Origin: JAYEHK01 sp034659475
GTDB lineage: Bacteria > Bacillota > Syntrophomonadia > Syntrophomonadales > Syntrophomonadaceae
Reading direction: 5' to 3'
NCBI GenBank assembly: GCA_034659475.1
Contig: JAYEHK010000118.1
Location: 1 to 39,971, forward strand
Length of the DNA stretch: 39,971 nucleotides
In this document: piece after piece, positions 16,923-25,448 of the stretch
Position numbering within the stretch: the stretch's first letter is position 1
How the letters are laid out: each line of letters begins with the position of its first letter
The notes under the pieces: model-generated
Told to the model about the DNA's origin: nothing
Database searches by the model: none
Seen by the model: only the letters and a program-made list of their open reading frames with translations
Position numbers and translations under genes: made by a program

Positions 16923-18677
16923 TTACTGCATCATATTGAACGCCTCATTCATTTTATCCATTTCCTCAACCGGAACATCAAAAACCGTATTGTGTGGCGG
17001 CAGTGGATCTGTTCTAAAGAACTCTGGCAAACGGTCATGAGAGGAAGTAAAGCCCGCCCGGCGATTAAACTCTCGTTCAGTACGAATGACCTCCCGCCCC
17101 ATCTCCAAAAGGTCTTCCAGGCTGTGTTTCGTGCCCGTTTTAGCATCCCATATCTCAACCACTGTGGGCCAGCCTTCGGGATTTGCCAGCAGCGCAAAGG
17201 AAACAAAAACACACAACCCCAAGGCATCAATCGCGGCTGTTGCTACCTGAAGATCCATCGACATTTGGACCTGTCCCTCTGCTTTCAGGGGGTCAACAAA
17301 GCCACCCGATTTTAGGATATTCACCGCTACGCTATAGCCAGCTGTATGATCAGCTCCCATTGTCGTCATGGCATAGGTTACACCAATTCCTTTTACCGCT
17401 CGCGGGTCGTAGGCTGGAAAGTGCTGCCCCTTCACGGTTGCAACCTTCGTCACGCCGTAAGCTCGACCAACCGCCTGTGCTCCTTCCCCGATAAGATGGC
17501 CCAGCGGCGTTCCCTTGCCTACCTCTTCCAGAAGTTCTATCGCTGCCTGTCCATCTCCAAACGGAATCAGTCCTGCTTCCATCGCCACGCCCAGTGCCCC
17601 ACCCGCGTCAATGGTGTCTATACCTACATCGTTGCATATCCTATTCAAGCGGGCAATGACATCCAGGTCATCAACCATGATATTAGCTCCCAGTGACCAG
17701 GCACTTTCATATTCAATCGGCGAACAGAGATTATCGCCATTTTCATCCGGGTAAATATTAGAACAGCGGATCACACAGCCTGGATGACAACTATGCGTAG
17801 CTGTTCCCACCCCTCCTCTGGCTTTAACCCGAGTCGCCAGTTCTTCGCCCCCAATCTTATTAGCTCCGTCAAACTGTCCGTATCTGAAATTTTTCGTGGG
17901 TAACCCGCCGGATTCATTCAGGATATTCATCAACACATTGGTTCCATACTGGGGCAATGCCTGCCCACTAACCGGATCATCCATCAGCATTTTGGCAAAT
18001 CTCTTAGACGCAGTGCGTAAGACTTTTATATCCGCAACCGGTGCATCAAACAATCTTTTTCCTTTGATCACGATGGCTTTCAGGTTTTTCGACCCCATAA
18101 CGGCTCCCAGACCCCCACGAGCCGCAAATCGCCCCGGCCCTCCTTCAGGATCGTTACAGGAGATGCCCGAATTACTCATCTTTTTTTCTCCGGCAGGACC
18201 AATACACAACACATAGATATCATTTTCAAAGCGTTTTCGCACCCGGTCATTAAACGCATAGGTTCCCAGACCTGCCAGGTCCCCAGCAGGTTCGAGACAA
18301 ACTCCTTCTTCCGAAATGTATAGGATCTGCATCTCAGCACTAGCGGACACGCCTTCGATTATAATGGCTTTATAGCCTAAGCTGGCTAGTTGCTGAGATA
18401 TAGGTGTCCCTGCATTGGCTTCCTTTATCCCCCCCGTCATAGGGCTTTTTGCGCCCACCGAAAGACGACCCGAATTAGGACAGGTCGTACCTGTTAAGAT
18501 GCCTGGAGCAATGATTAATTTATTGTTTTTTCCCAGCGGATGACAGGTTGGTTCAACTTCATCCAGCAGAATTCGAGATGTAAGTCCTCTTCCCCCTAAT
18601 TGATTGTAATTTGCAGGAATCTTTTCCACGTTGACCTTGAGTTCTTTCATATCAACCCGTAATATTATTGCATCCAC
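16923..18677 (-). CDS. Aldehyde:ferredoxin oxidoreductase (tungsten/molybdenum pterin enzyme)
   Basis: A 584-residue AOR-family enzyme that interconverts aldehydes and carboxylates with ferredoxin, using a bis-pterin tungsten or molybdenum centre and one [4Fe-4S] cluster. The N-terminal domain has GGRGLTSRILLDE, NSGRLSVGAKSPMTGG and GGPGRFAARGGLGAVMGSKN, which are pterin/cofactor contacts. Cluster ligands are probably the cysteines of CHPGCVIRC near residue 300, with a fourth in the C-terminal half (GLCVF). Length is slightly below the ~605 of archaeal AOR. The next gene upstream is unrelated, so it is likely monocistronic. Aromatic aldehydes from amino acid breakdown are possible substrates given the tryptophanase context, but this is inference. 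Confidence 0.93.
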   Translation of the reverse strand: MDAIILRVDMKELKVNVEKIPANYNQLGGRGLTSRILLDEVEPTCHPLGKNNKLIIAPGILTGTTCPNSGRLSVGAKSPMTGGIKEANAGTPISQQLASLGYKAIIIEGVSASAEMQILYISEEGVCLEPAGDLAGLGTYAFNDRVRKRFENDIYVLCIGPAGEKKMSNSGISCNDPEGGPGRFAARGGLGAVMGSKNLKAIVIKGKRLFDAPVADIKVLRTASKRFAKMLMDDPVSGQALPQYGTNVLMNILNESGGLPTKNFRYGQFDGANKIGGEELATRVKARGGVGTATHSCHPGCVIRCSNIYPDENGDNLCSPIEYESAWSLGANIMVDDLDVIARLNRICNDVGIDTIDAGGALGVAMEAGLIPFGDGQAAIELLEEVGKGTPLGHLIGEGAQAVGRAYGVTKVATVKGQHFPAYDPRAVKGIGVTYAMTTMGADHTAGYSVAVNILKSGGFVDPLKAEGQVQMSMDLQVATAAIDALGLCVFVSFALLANPEGWPTVVEIWDAKTGTKHSLEDLLEMGREVIRTEREFNRRAGFTSSHDRLPEFFRTDPLPPHNTVFDVPVEEMDKMNEAFNMMQ

Positions 18678-18841
18678 AGACAGACTCCTTTCTAAACATT
18701 ATCTACGCTCTATTTTTCCCCGAACATCGTCTCCTAATCCTGATAAGATTGAAGAACTATTTTAGAAAGCAGAAAGGTATTGTTTACAAGGAATGAATTA
18801 TGCTTGTCGTGCACAACTATTGGAACCAACAACATGAAAAA

Positions 18842-18865
18842 AAGCCCTTCTGGTATGAAAGGCTT
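18842..18865 (-). terminator. Terminator downstream of the small ORF at 18882
   Basis: AAGCCCTTC pairs with GAAAGGCTT (one mismatch) with a 6-nt loop, and on the minus strand a run of seven T follows. It lies 17 bp past the stop of the small basic ORF, which supports that ORF being transcribed. Confidence 0.8.
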
Positions 18866-18881
18866 CAAATTTATATTTTTC

Positions 18882-19097
18882 TTATGATTGATTCTGTCCA
18901 GCTCTTTTTTCTTCGGTGGCAATTCTTTTAAGCATCCCTCTTATTTCACGTTCAAGTTTTCTCTGTTTCCTCATTCTTAAAACCTCATCTCTATTCCTGG
19001 TTGAGCCTGGCAAATACATTATTTTGTTGCCATCTCTATGGAATAGATTTTTCACCGCCTTTGCATTTTTTATACCGGAGTTCAAAAAAAATCCCAC
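18882..19097 (-). CDS. Small basic hypothetical protein (possible remnant)
   Basis: An open frame of up to 71 codons. The first codons overlap the T-run of a terminator hairpin, so a later start such as the ATG in KIMYLPGS (about 19019) is more likely, giving about 45 residues. The C-terminal half RNRDEVLRMRKQRKLEREIR is strongly basic and helical, like a nucleic-acid-binding tail. I do not recognise a family. A terminator lies directly downstream, which favours a real transcript. It may equally be the surviving end of a larger gene, since another terminator stands just upstream. Confidence 0.35.
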   Translation of the reverse strand: MGFFLNSGIKNAKAVKNLFHRDGNKIMYLPGSTRNRDEVLRMRKQRKLEREIRGMLKRIATEEKRAGQNQS

Positions 19098-19121
19098 CTT
19101 CCACGAGAATGGCGGGATTTT
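19088..19121. terminator. Bidirectional terminator hairpin
   Basis: AAAATCCCACC pairs with GGCGGGATTTT (one wobble or mismatch) around a 12-nt loop. T-runs are present on both strands. On the minus strand it would end transcripts arriving from the glnS side; on the plus strand it ends whatever reads from the left. Confidence 0.75.
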
Positions 19122-19141
19122 TACAGAAGCATACTTCTATT

Positions 19142-19379
19142 ACTCAAGTTTCGCAGTTGACAGATTATGCGTCATAAAGTTGGTCAGTTGGTTAGTTGGT
19201 TAGTTGGAACGGTTCAGAAGGGATCGTCGTTCCTCTGTCCCATTCTACACCCTATTCAACTGTCCAACTAACCAACTATCCAACTATCCAACTAACCAAC
19301 TATCCAACTAACCAACTATCCAACTAACCAACTGTCCAACTAACCAACTATCCAACTAAAACGTCTGCGAAAGTTGAGT
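19142..19379. repeat. Mosaic repeat element C with terminal inverted repeats
   Basis: The ends ACTCAAGTTTCGCAG (19142-19156) and CTGCGAAAGTTGAGT (19365-19379) are inverse complements with one mismatch. After the left end the family sequence TTGACAGATTATGCG continues into GTTGGTCA units; from the right end CCAACTAA, CCAACTAT and CCAACTGT units fill about 19255-19358. The element stops 4 bp before the glnS stop codon. No coding content. Confidence 0.85.
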
Positions 19380-19383
19380 TATA

Positions 19384-21126
19384 TTATTTTTTCATTTTTG
19401 CCCAGGTATCTCTCAATGATACGATACGGTTGAAGACCAACCGTTTTTCATCACTATCGGGATCTACACAGAAGTATCCCTGTCTCATAAACTGAAAATG
19501 GTCTCCTGCCTGCGCTTCTTTCAAACCAGGTTCCACCCGGCAGGCTGTGAGCACCTTTAAAGAATCTTCATTCAACCCGGTTTTATAGTCTACTCCGTCC
19601 TCGACATCATCCGGATTTTCTGCCATAAACAGATGATCATATAACCGAATTTCTGCTGGGATCGAATGTTCAACAGATACCCAGTGGGACGTTCCTTTTA
19701 CTTTACGACCCGCTGTTAGTCCTCCGCTTTTTGAATCAGGATCATAGCTGCAGTGAAGTTCAAGAATCCGACCTGTCTTTTCGTCTTTTACAACATATTC
19801 ACACTTAATGATGTAAGCATTTTTCAACCGAATCTCTTTGCCCGGTGCTAAACGGAAGAATTTTTTGGGTGGATCTTCCATAAAGTCTTCCTGTTCAATA
19901 TAGCTTTCTCGGGCAAAAGGAATTTTTCTCATCCCGGCTGCTGGGTCTTCGGGATTGTTTTCTGCCTCCAGCCATTCCACCTGACCCTCTGGATAGTTAT
20001 CAATAATAATTTTCAGTGGATCTAACACGCCCATAACGCGAAATGCTCTTTTATTGAGATCCTCTCTAATGCAGTGTTCCAGCAAGGCGATATCCACCAT
20101 GCTGTCCCTTTTCGCCACCCCAATACGCTCACAAAAATCACGAATAGATTCCGGGGTATAACCACGTCTGCGTAACCCTGAAATGGTCGGCATACGGGGA
20201 TCATCCCAACCGTTTACATAGTCCTGTTCCACCAGTTCTCGGAGCTTACGTTTACTCATAACCGTGTGACTGAGGTTTAAGCGCGCAAATTCAATCTGCT
20301 GGGGACGATGCTCTGCATCCTGTGAATAATCCACATGTTCCAGTGACCAATTATAAAGCGGTCTATGATCTGCGAACTCCAGTGTACAAACTGAATGGGT
20401 GATGTTTTCAAGGGCATCAGACAGGGGATGGGCATAATCGTACATGGGGTAGATACACCATTTATCACCGGTTCGATGGTGGGTTGCACGGAGGATTCTA
20501 TATAATACCGGATCGCGCATGTTGAGATTCGGCGAAGCCATATCAATCTTTGCCCGAAGCACCTTAGCTCCATCAGGAAATTCACCGGCCCTCATTCGTT
20601 CAAATAAATCAAGATTTTCTTCCCACGAGCGATTACGGTACGGGCTCTCTTTGCCTGGTTCGGTTAATGTTCCGCGATAATTCCTGATTTCTTCTGCACT
20701 TAAATCACATACATAAGCTTCTTCTGTTTTAATCAGTTGAATGGCATACTCATACAGTTTTTCGAAGTAATCCGAAGCATAAAACATGCGATCTTCCCAG
20801 TCAAAACCCAGCCATTTTACATCTTCCTGAATAGATTCCACATATTCGGTATCTTCTTTACTGGGATTGGTATCGTCGAAGCGCAGATTACAGAGGCCAT
20901 TATTGGCTAAAGCAAGTCCAAAATTCAAACAGATGGATTTGGCATGTCCAATATGCAGGTAACCATTGGGCTCCGGCGGAAAACGGGTATGTACGGCCCC
21001 TCCATTTTTCCCAATCTTTGCGTCTTCTGTAACAATATTTTGAATAAAATTCACAGGCAAAATGACTCCTGCATCCTTTTCTTCAACGGGTTGATCTTTT
21101 TGTACTTCACTACCGGGTTTGTCCAT
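19384..21126 (-). CDS. glnS: Glutaminyl-tRNA synthetase
   Basis: Class I aminoacyl-tRNA synthetase that charges tRNA-Gln with glutamine in the cytoplasm. At 580 aa it has the bacterial GlnRS length. The HIGH motif appears in RFPPEPNGYLHIGHAKS (about 48-64) and the KMSKS-type loop as VMSKRKL near residue 305. GlnRS-specific stretches include FDDTNPSKEDTEYV and the CTLEFADHRPLYNW region. The C-terminal two beta-barrels bind the anticodon. ATG 21126 follows GAGGAGG. Many Firmicutes use the GatCAB transamidation route instead, so its presence here is informative. No T-box leader is visible in the 540 bp upstream. Its stop nearly touches repeat element C. Confidence 0.96.
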   Translation of the reverse strand: MDKPGSEVQKDQPVEEKDAGVILPVNFIQNIVTEDAKIGKNGGAVHTRFPPEPNGYLHIGHAKSICLNFGLALANNGLCNLRFDDTNPSKEDTEYVESIQEDVKWLGFDWEDRMFYASDYFEKLYEYAIQLIKTEEAYVCDLSAEEIRNYRGTLTEPGKESPYRNRSWEENLDLFERMRAGEFPDGAKVLRAKIDMASPNLNMRDPVLYRILRATHHRTGDKWCIYPMYDYAHPLSDALENITHSVCTLEFADHRPLYNWSLEHVDYSQDAEHRPQQIEFARLNLSHTVMSKRKLRELVEQDYVNGWDDPRMPTISGLRRRGYTPESIRDFCERIGVAKRDSMVDIALLEHCIREDLNKRAFRVMGVLDPLKIIIDNYPEGQVEWLEAENNPEDPAAGMRKIPFARESYIEQEDFMEDPPKKFFRLAPGKEIRLKNAYIIKCEYVVKDEKTGRILELHCSYDPDSKSGGLTAGRKVKGTSHWVSVEHSIPAEIRLYDHLFMAENPDDVEDGVDYKTGLNEDSLKVLTACRVEPGLKEAQAGDHFQFMRQGYFCVDPDSDEKRLVFNRIVSLRDTWAKMKK

Positions 21127-21551
21127 GAAAATGTTTTCCTCCTCACATTTTAAGTATTTGTTATCTGCTGTCAGAAGCGTTACAATTCTCCTGATTGACG
21201 GAAACGAGCTAACCAGTATTTCTTTTATTTAATGGTTCAAGCATACATTAATAATTCCCCTGTAACAGACATTTTAAAATTGCACCCTATCCTTCAGTTC
21301 TTTCACAGGTTAATCCAAATTTGTTTGCTTTAGGGCTAAGCAGAATCAGTACACTGCAACCATTTTATCAAATGTATTCCGTACTAGTATAACGCTATGA
21401 ACAGAGAATTTCAAAAACATTCCATGAACTGGTTCAGTGTCATACAAATCTGCGAGTCCAGTTAAAATAAGTTTGAAATGTTCTGGAAGTGTGTTATTTT
21501 AATTCTATTGAAAAAATTCAGTCTTCATAAAACGTTTCAGTAAAATCATAT
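21127..21551. other. Intergenic region between glnS and element D
   Basis: AT-rich, with no ORF or hairpin that I can defend. It should contain the glnS promoter on the minus strand. No T-box sequence or other riboswitch landmark was found. Confidence 0.4.
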
Positions 21552-21645
21552 AACTCAACTTTCGCAGTTGACAGATTATGCGGCATAAAGTTGGTTAGTT
21601 GGTCAGTTGGAAAGAATAGACACGGATTAACACGGCTGAGTAGTA
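21552..21645. repeat. Mosaic repeat element D (left end only)
   Basis: AACTCAACTTTCGCAGTTGA and the following CAGATTATGCGGCATAAAG reproduce the family terminus; two or three GTTGGTTA/GTTGGTCA units follow. It then continues into AATAGACACGGATTAACACG, a phrase also present in element G (about 35128-35151). The opposite terminus is missing and the DUF554 ribosome-binding site begins shortly after. Confidence 0.75.
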
Positions 21646-21667
21646 ACTAATAAAGGAGTATTATTTC

Positions 21668-22372
21668 ATGCTTGGCACAATCTTAAATGCTATCGCAATC
21701 ATCGTTGGGAGTACCATTGGTCTGATTTTTCGTGGAGGAATTCCTGATGAAACAAATAAATCCGTAATGAAAGCCATCAGTCTGGCCGTTATTCTAATTG
21801 GCCTGATGAATGCTTTAAAGGTTCAAAACCTTCTGCTGGTCATCATCAGCCTGGTAATCGGCACGATTTTAGGCGAACACTGGCGGATTGAAGAGCACCT
21901 GGAAAATCTCGGTCTGTGGGTAGAGCACAAATTTTCTCGCTACGGAAACGGTATTGCAAAAGGCTTTGTTACGTCCAGTTTGCTGTTTTGCGTAGGTTCC
22001 ATGGCCATCGTGGGAGCATTGGAAAGTGGACTCACCGGAAACCACCAGACGCTTTTTGCCAAGTCGGTCCTGGATGGCATCTCATCGGTTGTCTTTGCGT
22101 CATCACTGGGTATAGGGGTGATTTTTTCCGCAGTCGCGGTATTCTTGTACCAGGGTTTCATTACCATTACAGCGGTCTTTATGAAACAGTTCTTAATTGA
22201 CAGTGTTATCATGGAAATGTCCGCTGTAGGAGGCTTACTAATTGTGGCATTGGGCCTGAACATGCTGGAAGCCACCAAAATTAAAGTAGGCAACATGCTT
22301 CCGGTCATCTTCATTCCCTTAGTCTACTTCATTATCCAAGTCGGCTTCGCTCATTTCGGAATTCAATGGTAA
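21668..22372 (+). CDS. DUF554 family membrane protein (YdfK-like)
   Basis: A 234-residue integral membrane protein of the DUF554 family; a transport function is often assumed but not established. About seven hydrophobic segments are visible, starting with LGTILNAIAIIVGSTIGLIF, and the conserved GAxESGLTGNHQTLFAKSVLDGISSVVFASSLGIGV region is typical for the family. ATG 21668 has AAAGGAG about 8 nt upstream. It is transcribed alone on the + strand and ends at a shared hairpin. Its 5' side is formed by element D, so its promoter must lie in or next to repeat DNA. Confidence 0.88.
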   Translation: MLGTILNAIAIIVGSTIGLIFRGGIPDETNKSVMKAISLAVILIGLMNALKVQNLLLVIISLVIGTILGEHWRIEEHLENLGLWVEHKFSRYGNGIAKGFVTSSLLFCVGSMAIVGALESGLTGNHQTLFAKSVLDGISSVVFASSLGIGVIFSAVAVFLYQGFITITAVFMKQFLIDSVIMEMSAVGGLLIVALGLNMLEATKIKVGNMLPVIFIPLVYFIIQVGFAHFGIQW

Positions 22373-22376
22373 CTTA

Positions 22377-22412
22377 ACGAAAAAACCCCCTCTTCATGAG
22401 AGCGTTTTTCGT
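22377..22412. terminator. Bidirectional terminator between DUF554 and the methyltransferase
   Basis: ACGAAAAA and TTTTTCGT bracket a CCTCT...AGAG core, forming a long interrupted stem with A/T runs on either side, as expected between convergent genes. Confidence 0.7.
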
Positions 22413-22460
22413 CCGCCTGTAAAGCTGTCAAGCGCTCCATCTTCTCATCTGCTTTTTTTC

Positions 22461-23248
22461 TTATTTGCGAGCAATTTCCATATCCATGGGACCCACAGGC
22501 ATATCGAGCGTAGTACCGCGTACCGACTTAAAGCCTACTCGCAGCATGGAATCAGCTGCAAAACCCTGTTCAAATGCCATATCCTGCCCCATCATGGCTG
22601 TTGAGAGCCAGCCCAGTACCATGCTCTCGGGACTGGTTCTTTCATGAATTAGTCCATCCGTAACAACAATACACACTCCCCCTGGATTTAGTGCATCATA
22701 TATTTTTTCATCATCAAATCTATATTATCTTTAGCAAAGTTGAGTGTTGCCGAAGCCAGAACAAAATCATAACTCTCACCAATAGAATCGTTTATATAGT
22801 CTCCACCTATAACCTCCATCCTGTCATCCATTTCATACTGCCTGATAAAGCTTTCGCTTACTTTGACAACTGCTGGCTGGTCAAAAATAACCCCTTTCAT
22901 CGTAGGATGCTCAGCTATTATAGATATTCCAATAAGTCCTGGTCCACCACCCAGGTCCAGCATCTTCTTAAAGGATGAAAACTCAGGTAATTTTGAAACG
23001 ATTCTTGCCATCTCCTGCGCTATTCCGGCCCTATGATAATTACATGCCGTCAGACCATCCAGGAACAAGCGAGTGTTCTCTGGATGGTCATCAATGGTCT
23101 CCGCTACAGCAACTGCTGACATGGGTTTAGTTAAATAATTAAAGACCTTCAATTCTACGCCGGCCAAAAACACATTGGAGCGTACAGAGTCGATAAACAT
23201 TTGATACAAATCCTTAAAACTGTTATTTACAACTGGTAAACTTTTCAC
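22461..23248 (-). pseudogene. SAM-dependent O-methyltransferase, frameshifted and shortened
   Basis: A family 2 (acetylserotonin/polyketide O-methyltransferase-like) enzyme in two frames. Frame 1 runs from GTG 23248 (GGGAGGG about 7 nt upstream) through the dimerisation helices and the SAM loop LDLGGGPGLIG to MMKKYMMH-stop at 22688. Shifting by -1 at a run of six A (about 22708-22713) gives IYDALNPGGVCIVVTDG and continues to 22461. Joined length is about 263 residues, whereas relatives have about 330. A gap appears between LDGLTACNY and RAGIAQEM, where roughly 60 residues seem to be missing. The substrate is unknown. It follows the TauE/SafE gene and may share its transcript. Confidence 0.75.
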
Positions 23249-23355
23249 TACATATCCCTCCCGTTTAAGAGCAACCGCTCTATTTCTTCGCAAGTCCCAT
23301 CTTAAATCTTCTCTTAGTAGAGGCACTTCCTGAACTTCTGCTGATTCTCTGCCAT

Positions 23356-24348
23356 TTATATATATGCCATGATAAATTTACAGGCCGCATAGAGAAAATA
23401 CAGCCCAAATATTAGTTTCAAGGTAGCTGGTTTATATTTCTTTATCGTGGCTGCACTGATTTGCGCACCAATTATTGTACCAGCAGCTACTAATAGTGCA
23501 GCATCAAGAGCAACATACCCCTGAACCAGTTTTATTCCTCCTCCTACCAGTGCCAGTGGGAAAACTGTCGCCAACGAAGTCCCCATAGTAACATAGACAG
23601 GAACTGCAAATATATAAATAAGTCCCGGCACTAGCAGGTAGCCTCCCCCTAAACCTACTAATCCTGATAGAAGGCCAACCAGCATACTAAAGACAGACAT
23701 CCCCTTAAGGTTCCGGCCTATTTTCAAGTGACTAAATTCCCGGCTTTCCGGTGACACGCCTTCCCATATCATACGGACAGTAGGAATCAAAAATATAATT
23801 CCTAAAATGAAGCAAATTAAATCAGTCCGATCTGCTAACAGGGTAAAAAGCCAGGAACCAATTAACACTCCGGCTACTCCAGCAGGAGCCATCCAAGCAA
23901 CTGCACCGATATCCATGTTCCCCTGTCGATAATGCCCATAACCACCAGACAGAGCAGTGAAAATCACCACGAATAATGTGGTTCCAATAGCTACAGGCGC
24001 AGAATAACCCAACCAGAAAGTAAATACCGGCAATAGAATCGCACATCCACCAGTACCAATCAATCCACCCAGCCATCCTGCCAATAAGCCGGCTAGCAGC
24101 AGTAAGATTCCCAAAATCAGATTTGCTTCGGGAGCTCCTTCTACACTGATATATATACCACTAGTCTTAACAATCGGGAGAGCAACCACAATTACAAGCA
24201 AAAGCAGCGTTACCAGCCAATTATTCTTTATGTATTCCCTTCCCCGAGCAAACAGCTTGCTATACCAGGTGGTTTCCAGCCCAGCTACCTTTCTTTCCCC
24301 TGTTTCTGATTTCATTTTTACTAAATCATTTTGTTCGTTATCATTCAT
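23356..24348 (-). CDS. TauE/SafE-family permease (sulfite/anion exporter-like)
   Basis: A 330-residue membrane protein with about nine hydrophobic segments after a polar N-terminal tail of some 50 residues. Two TauE/SafE repeats are seen, each with the glycine-rich signature (GWLGGLIGTGGCAILLP near residue 90, and VGLLSGLVGLGGGYLLVPGL near residue 230). Members export or import sulfite, sulfonates or related anions; the substrate is not predictable here. I start at ATG 24348, preceded by GGGGAGG; a GTG six codons earlier is inside the ribosome site. It lies downstream of an ABC-exporter fragment and a Fur-box promoter, so iron control by read-through is possible. Confidence 0.87.
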   Translation of the reverse strand: MNDNEQNDLVKMKSETGERKVAGLETTWYSKLFARGREYIKNNWLVTLLLLVIVVALPIVKTSGIYISVEGAPEANLILGILLLLAGLLAGWLGGLIGTGGCAILLPVFTFWLGYSAPVAIGTTLFVVIFTALSGGYGHYRQGNMDIGAVAWMAPAGVAGVLIGSWLFTLLADRTDLICFILGIIFLIPTVRMIWEGVSPESREFSHLKIGRNLKGMSVFSMLVGLLSGLVGLGGGYLLVPGLIYIFAVPVYVTMGTSLATVFPLALVGGGIKLVQGYVALDAALLVAAGTIIGAQISAATIKKYKPATLKLIFGLYFLYAACKFIMAYI

Positions 24349-24410
24349 TTCCTCCCCACCCTCCACCTATTATTTTCATCACATTCCAATTCACCCTATT
24401 GCTTCTAGAT

Positions 24411-24689
24411 TCAGAATGCTTTCATGCTCCAACCAGCTGATGCGTCTGCATCAATATGAGCCATCCACATACGTTGATACAAGCCTTTTTGCTCAATAAG
24501 TTCGTCATGTCTGCCGTTTTCAACAATTTTTCCATCATCCACAACTATAATCTGGTCAGCTTCACGGATTGAAGATAACCGATGTGCGATGATTATGACA
24601 GTTTTTCCCTTGATAAGGGTACTTAACCCTGCCTGTATTTTGGTTTCATTTTCCGGATCAGCAAAAGCTTTCTCTATTTCAGATTGGCA
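24411..24689 (-). pseudogene. C-terminal fragment of an ABC exporter (ATPase end)
   Basis: Codons spell the last ~90 residues of a fused permease-ATPase exporter: AFADPENETKIQ after the lost Walker B, the switch histidine in TVIIIAHRLSSIREAD, the VVDDGKIVENGRHDELIEQK stretch and the usual YQRMW end. Walker A, signature and the membrane domain are absent. A stop lies just upstream in frame. The joint falls where DEAT should precede AFADPEN. Close upstream are AGGTG, ATG and a Fur-controlled promoter, so most of a gene of about 1.7 kb appears to have been deleted between its start and its end. Confidence 0.8.
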
Positions 24690-24704
24690 TCACCTGTACG
24701 TAAC

Positions 24705-24732
24705 ATTATATGGTATCGATTATCATTATCAA
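24705..24732 (-). promoter_or_regulatory. Fur-box promoter of the deleted ABC exporter
   Basis: On the minus strand TTGATA (24727-24732), a 16-nt spacer and TATAAT (24705-24710). The 19-bp segment 24712-24730 (GGTATCGATTATCATTATC) matches the Fur consensus at 15 of 19 positions and fills the spacer, so Fur binding would occlude polymerase. It now drives only the exporter fragment and possibly the TauE/SafE and methyltransferase genes. Confidence 0.65.
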
Positions 24733-24899
24733 CCAGTAGAGGTATTTTTCTTACCCCAAAAGGTATTTTGTGTAAACTTTGGCCCGGTGACGCTATTTCT
24801 TATTTAATTGTTACGATAGCCCTATGACAATGACTTAAGTGCAGACTGATAGCTATGAAATAATTGGAGAAAAAAGACAAGGAATATTCATTTTATGCT

Positions 24900-25448
24900 T
24901 CACTTACTGATTTCCCTGTACTCACCGGCGTATTTACTCGGATTGATACCGAATTTTTTTCTAAATGCCCCGGCGAAATGACTGGGGTTAGAATAACCTA
25001 CTTCCTGCGCCACGTCTATCACACTGCTGTTGCCACCTCCCACCAGCAGCAAACGTGCTTTTTCCATACGCATATCCCGTAGGTATCCAAAAATCGTATT
25101 TCCCCACATTTCCTTAAAACCCACCTTCAGTTTATATGTGTTAAGATCTATTTCTCGGGCAAGTTCAGTAATGCTTAAAGGTTCCTGCATGTTATCAATA
25201 ATGATTTTTTTGGCTTCTTCCATCTGATAAACAAATTCAATGACCTGCATCTTTTCCATGGTGCAGATGCTCACTTCCACACCATTGCGAAGGATAATTC
25301 TCTCTACAAACCCTTTGCCAAAATCAGGACTAATCTGGTAACTATGGGTTGAACCAAGCTGTTGAAATAAGCCAGCAAAATTTTCATAACCATCCCCCCA
25401 TAATAGCACCCTAATAAAAAAACCTGGGTCTATGTTCAATCTGCACAA
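24900..25448 (-). CDS. AraC-family regulator, PchR-like, apparently shortened
   Basis: A DNA-binding protein with a complete AraC/XylS double helix-turn-helix in its last 100 residues (LSITELAREIDLNTYKLK, then VIDVAQEVGYSNPSHFAGAFRKKFG). The first ~60 residues (SYQISPDFGKGFVERIILRNG) resemble the start of PchR-type siderophore regulators, which usually have about 300 residues. The central ligand-sensing segment seems to be missing, so an in-frame internal deletion is likely. It overlaps the end of the iron-transport ATPase gene by 13 bp, so it is the last gene of that operon. The start is uncertain: TTG 25448 or GTG about 13 codons later. If functional it would bind DNA without ligand control. 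Confidence 0.7.
   Translation of the reverse strand: MCRLNIDPGFFIRVLLWGDGYENFAGLFQQLGSTHSYQISPDFGKGFVERIILRNGVEVSICTMEKMQVIEFVYQMEEAKKIIIDNMQEPLSITELAREIDLNTYKLKVGFKEMWGNTIFGYLRDMRMEKARLLLVGGGNSSVIDVAQEVGYSNPSHFAGAFRKKFGINPSKYAGEYREISK

Noticed and set aside
18734..18922. 62-codon minus-strand ORF
   Set aside because: It runs through a strong terminator hairpin and overlaps the better-supported small ORF at 18882; its composition looks non-coding.
21127..21551. T-box leader for glnS
   Set aside because: No AGGGTGGTACCGCG-type sequence, specifier-loop landmark or antiterminator/terminator pair is visible on the minus strand.
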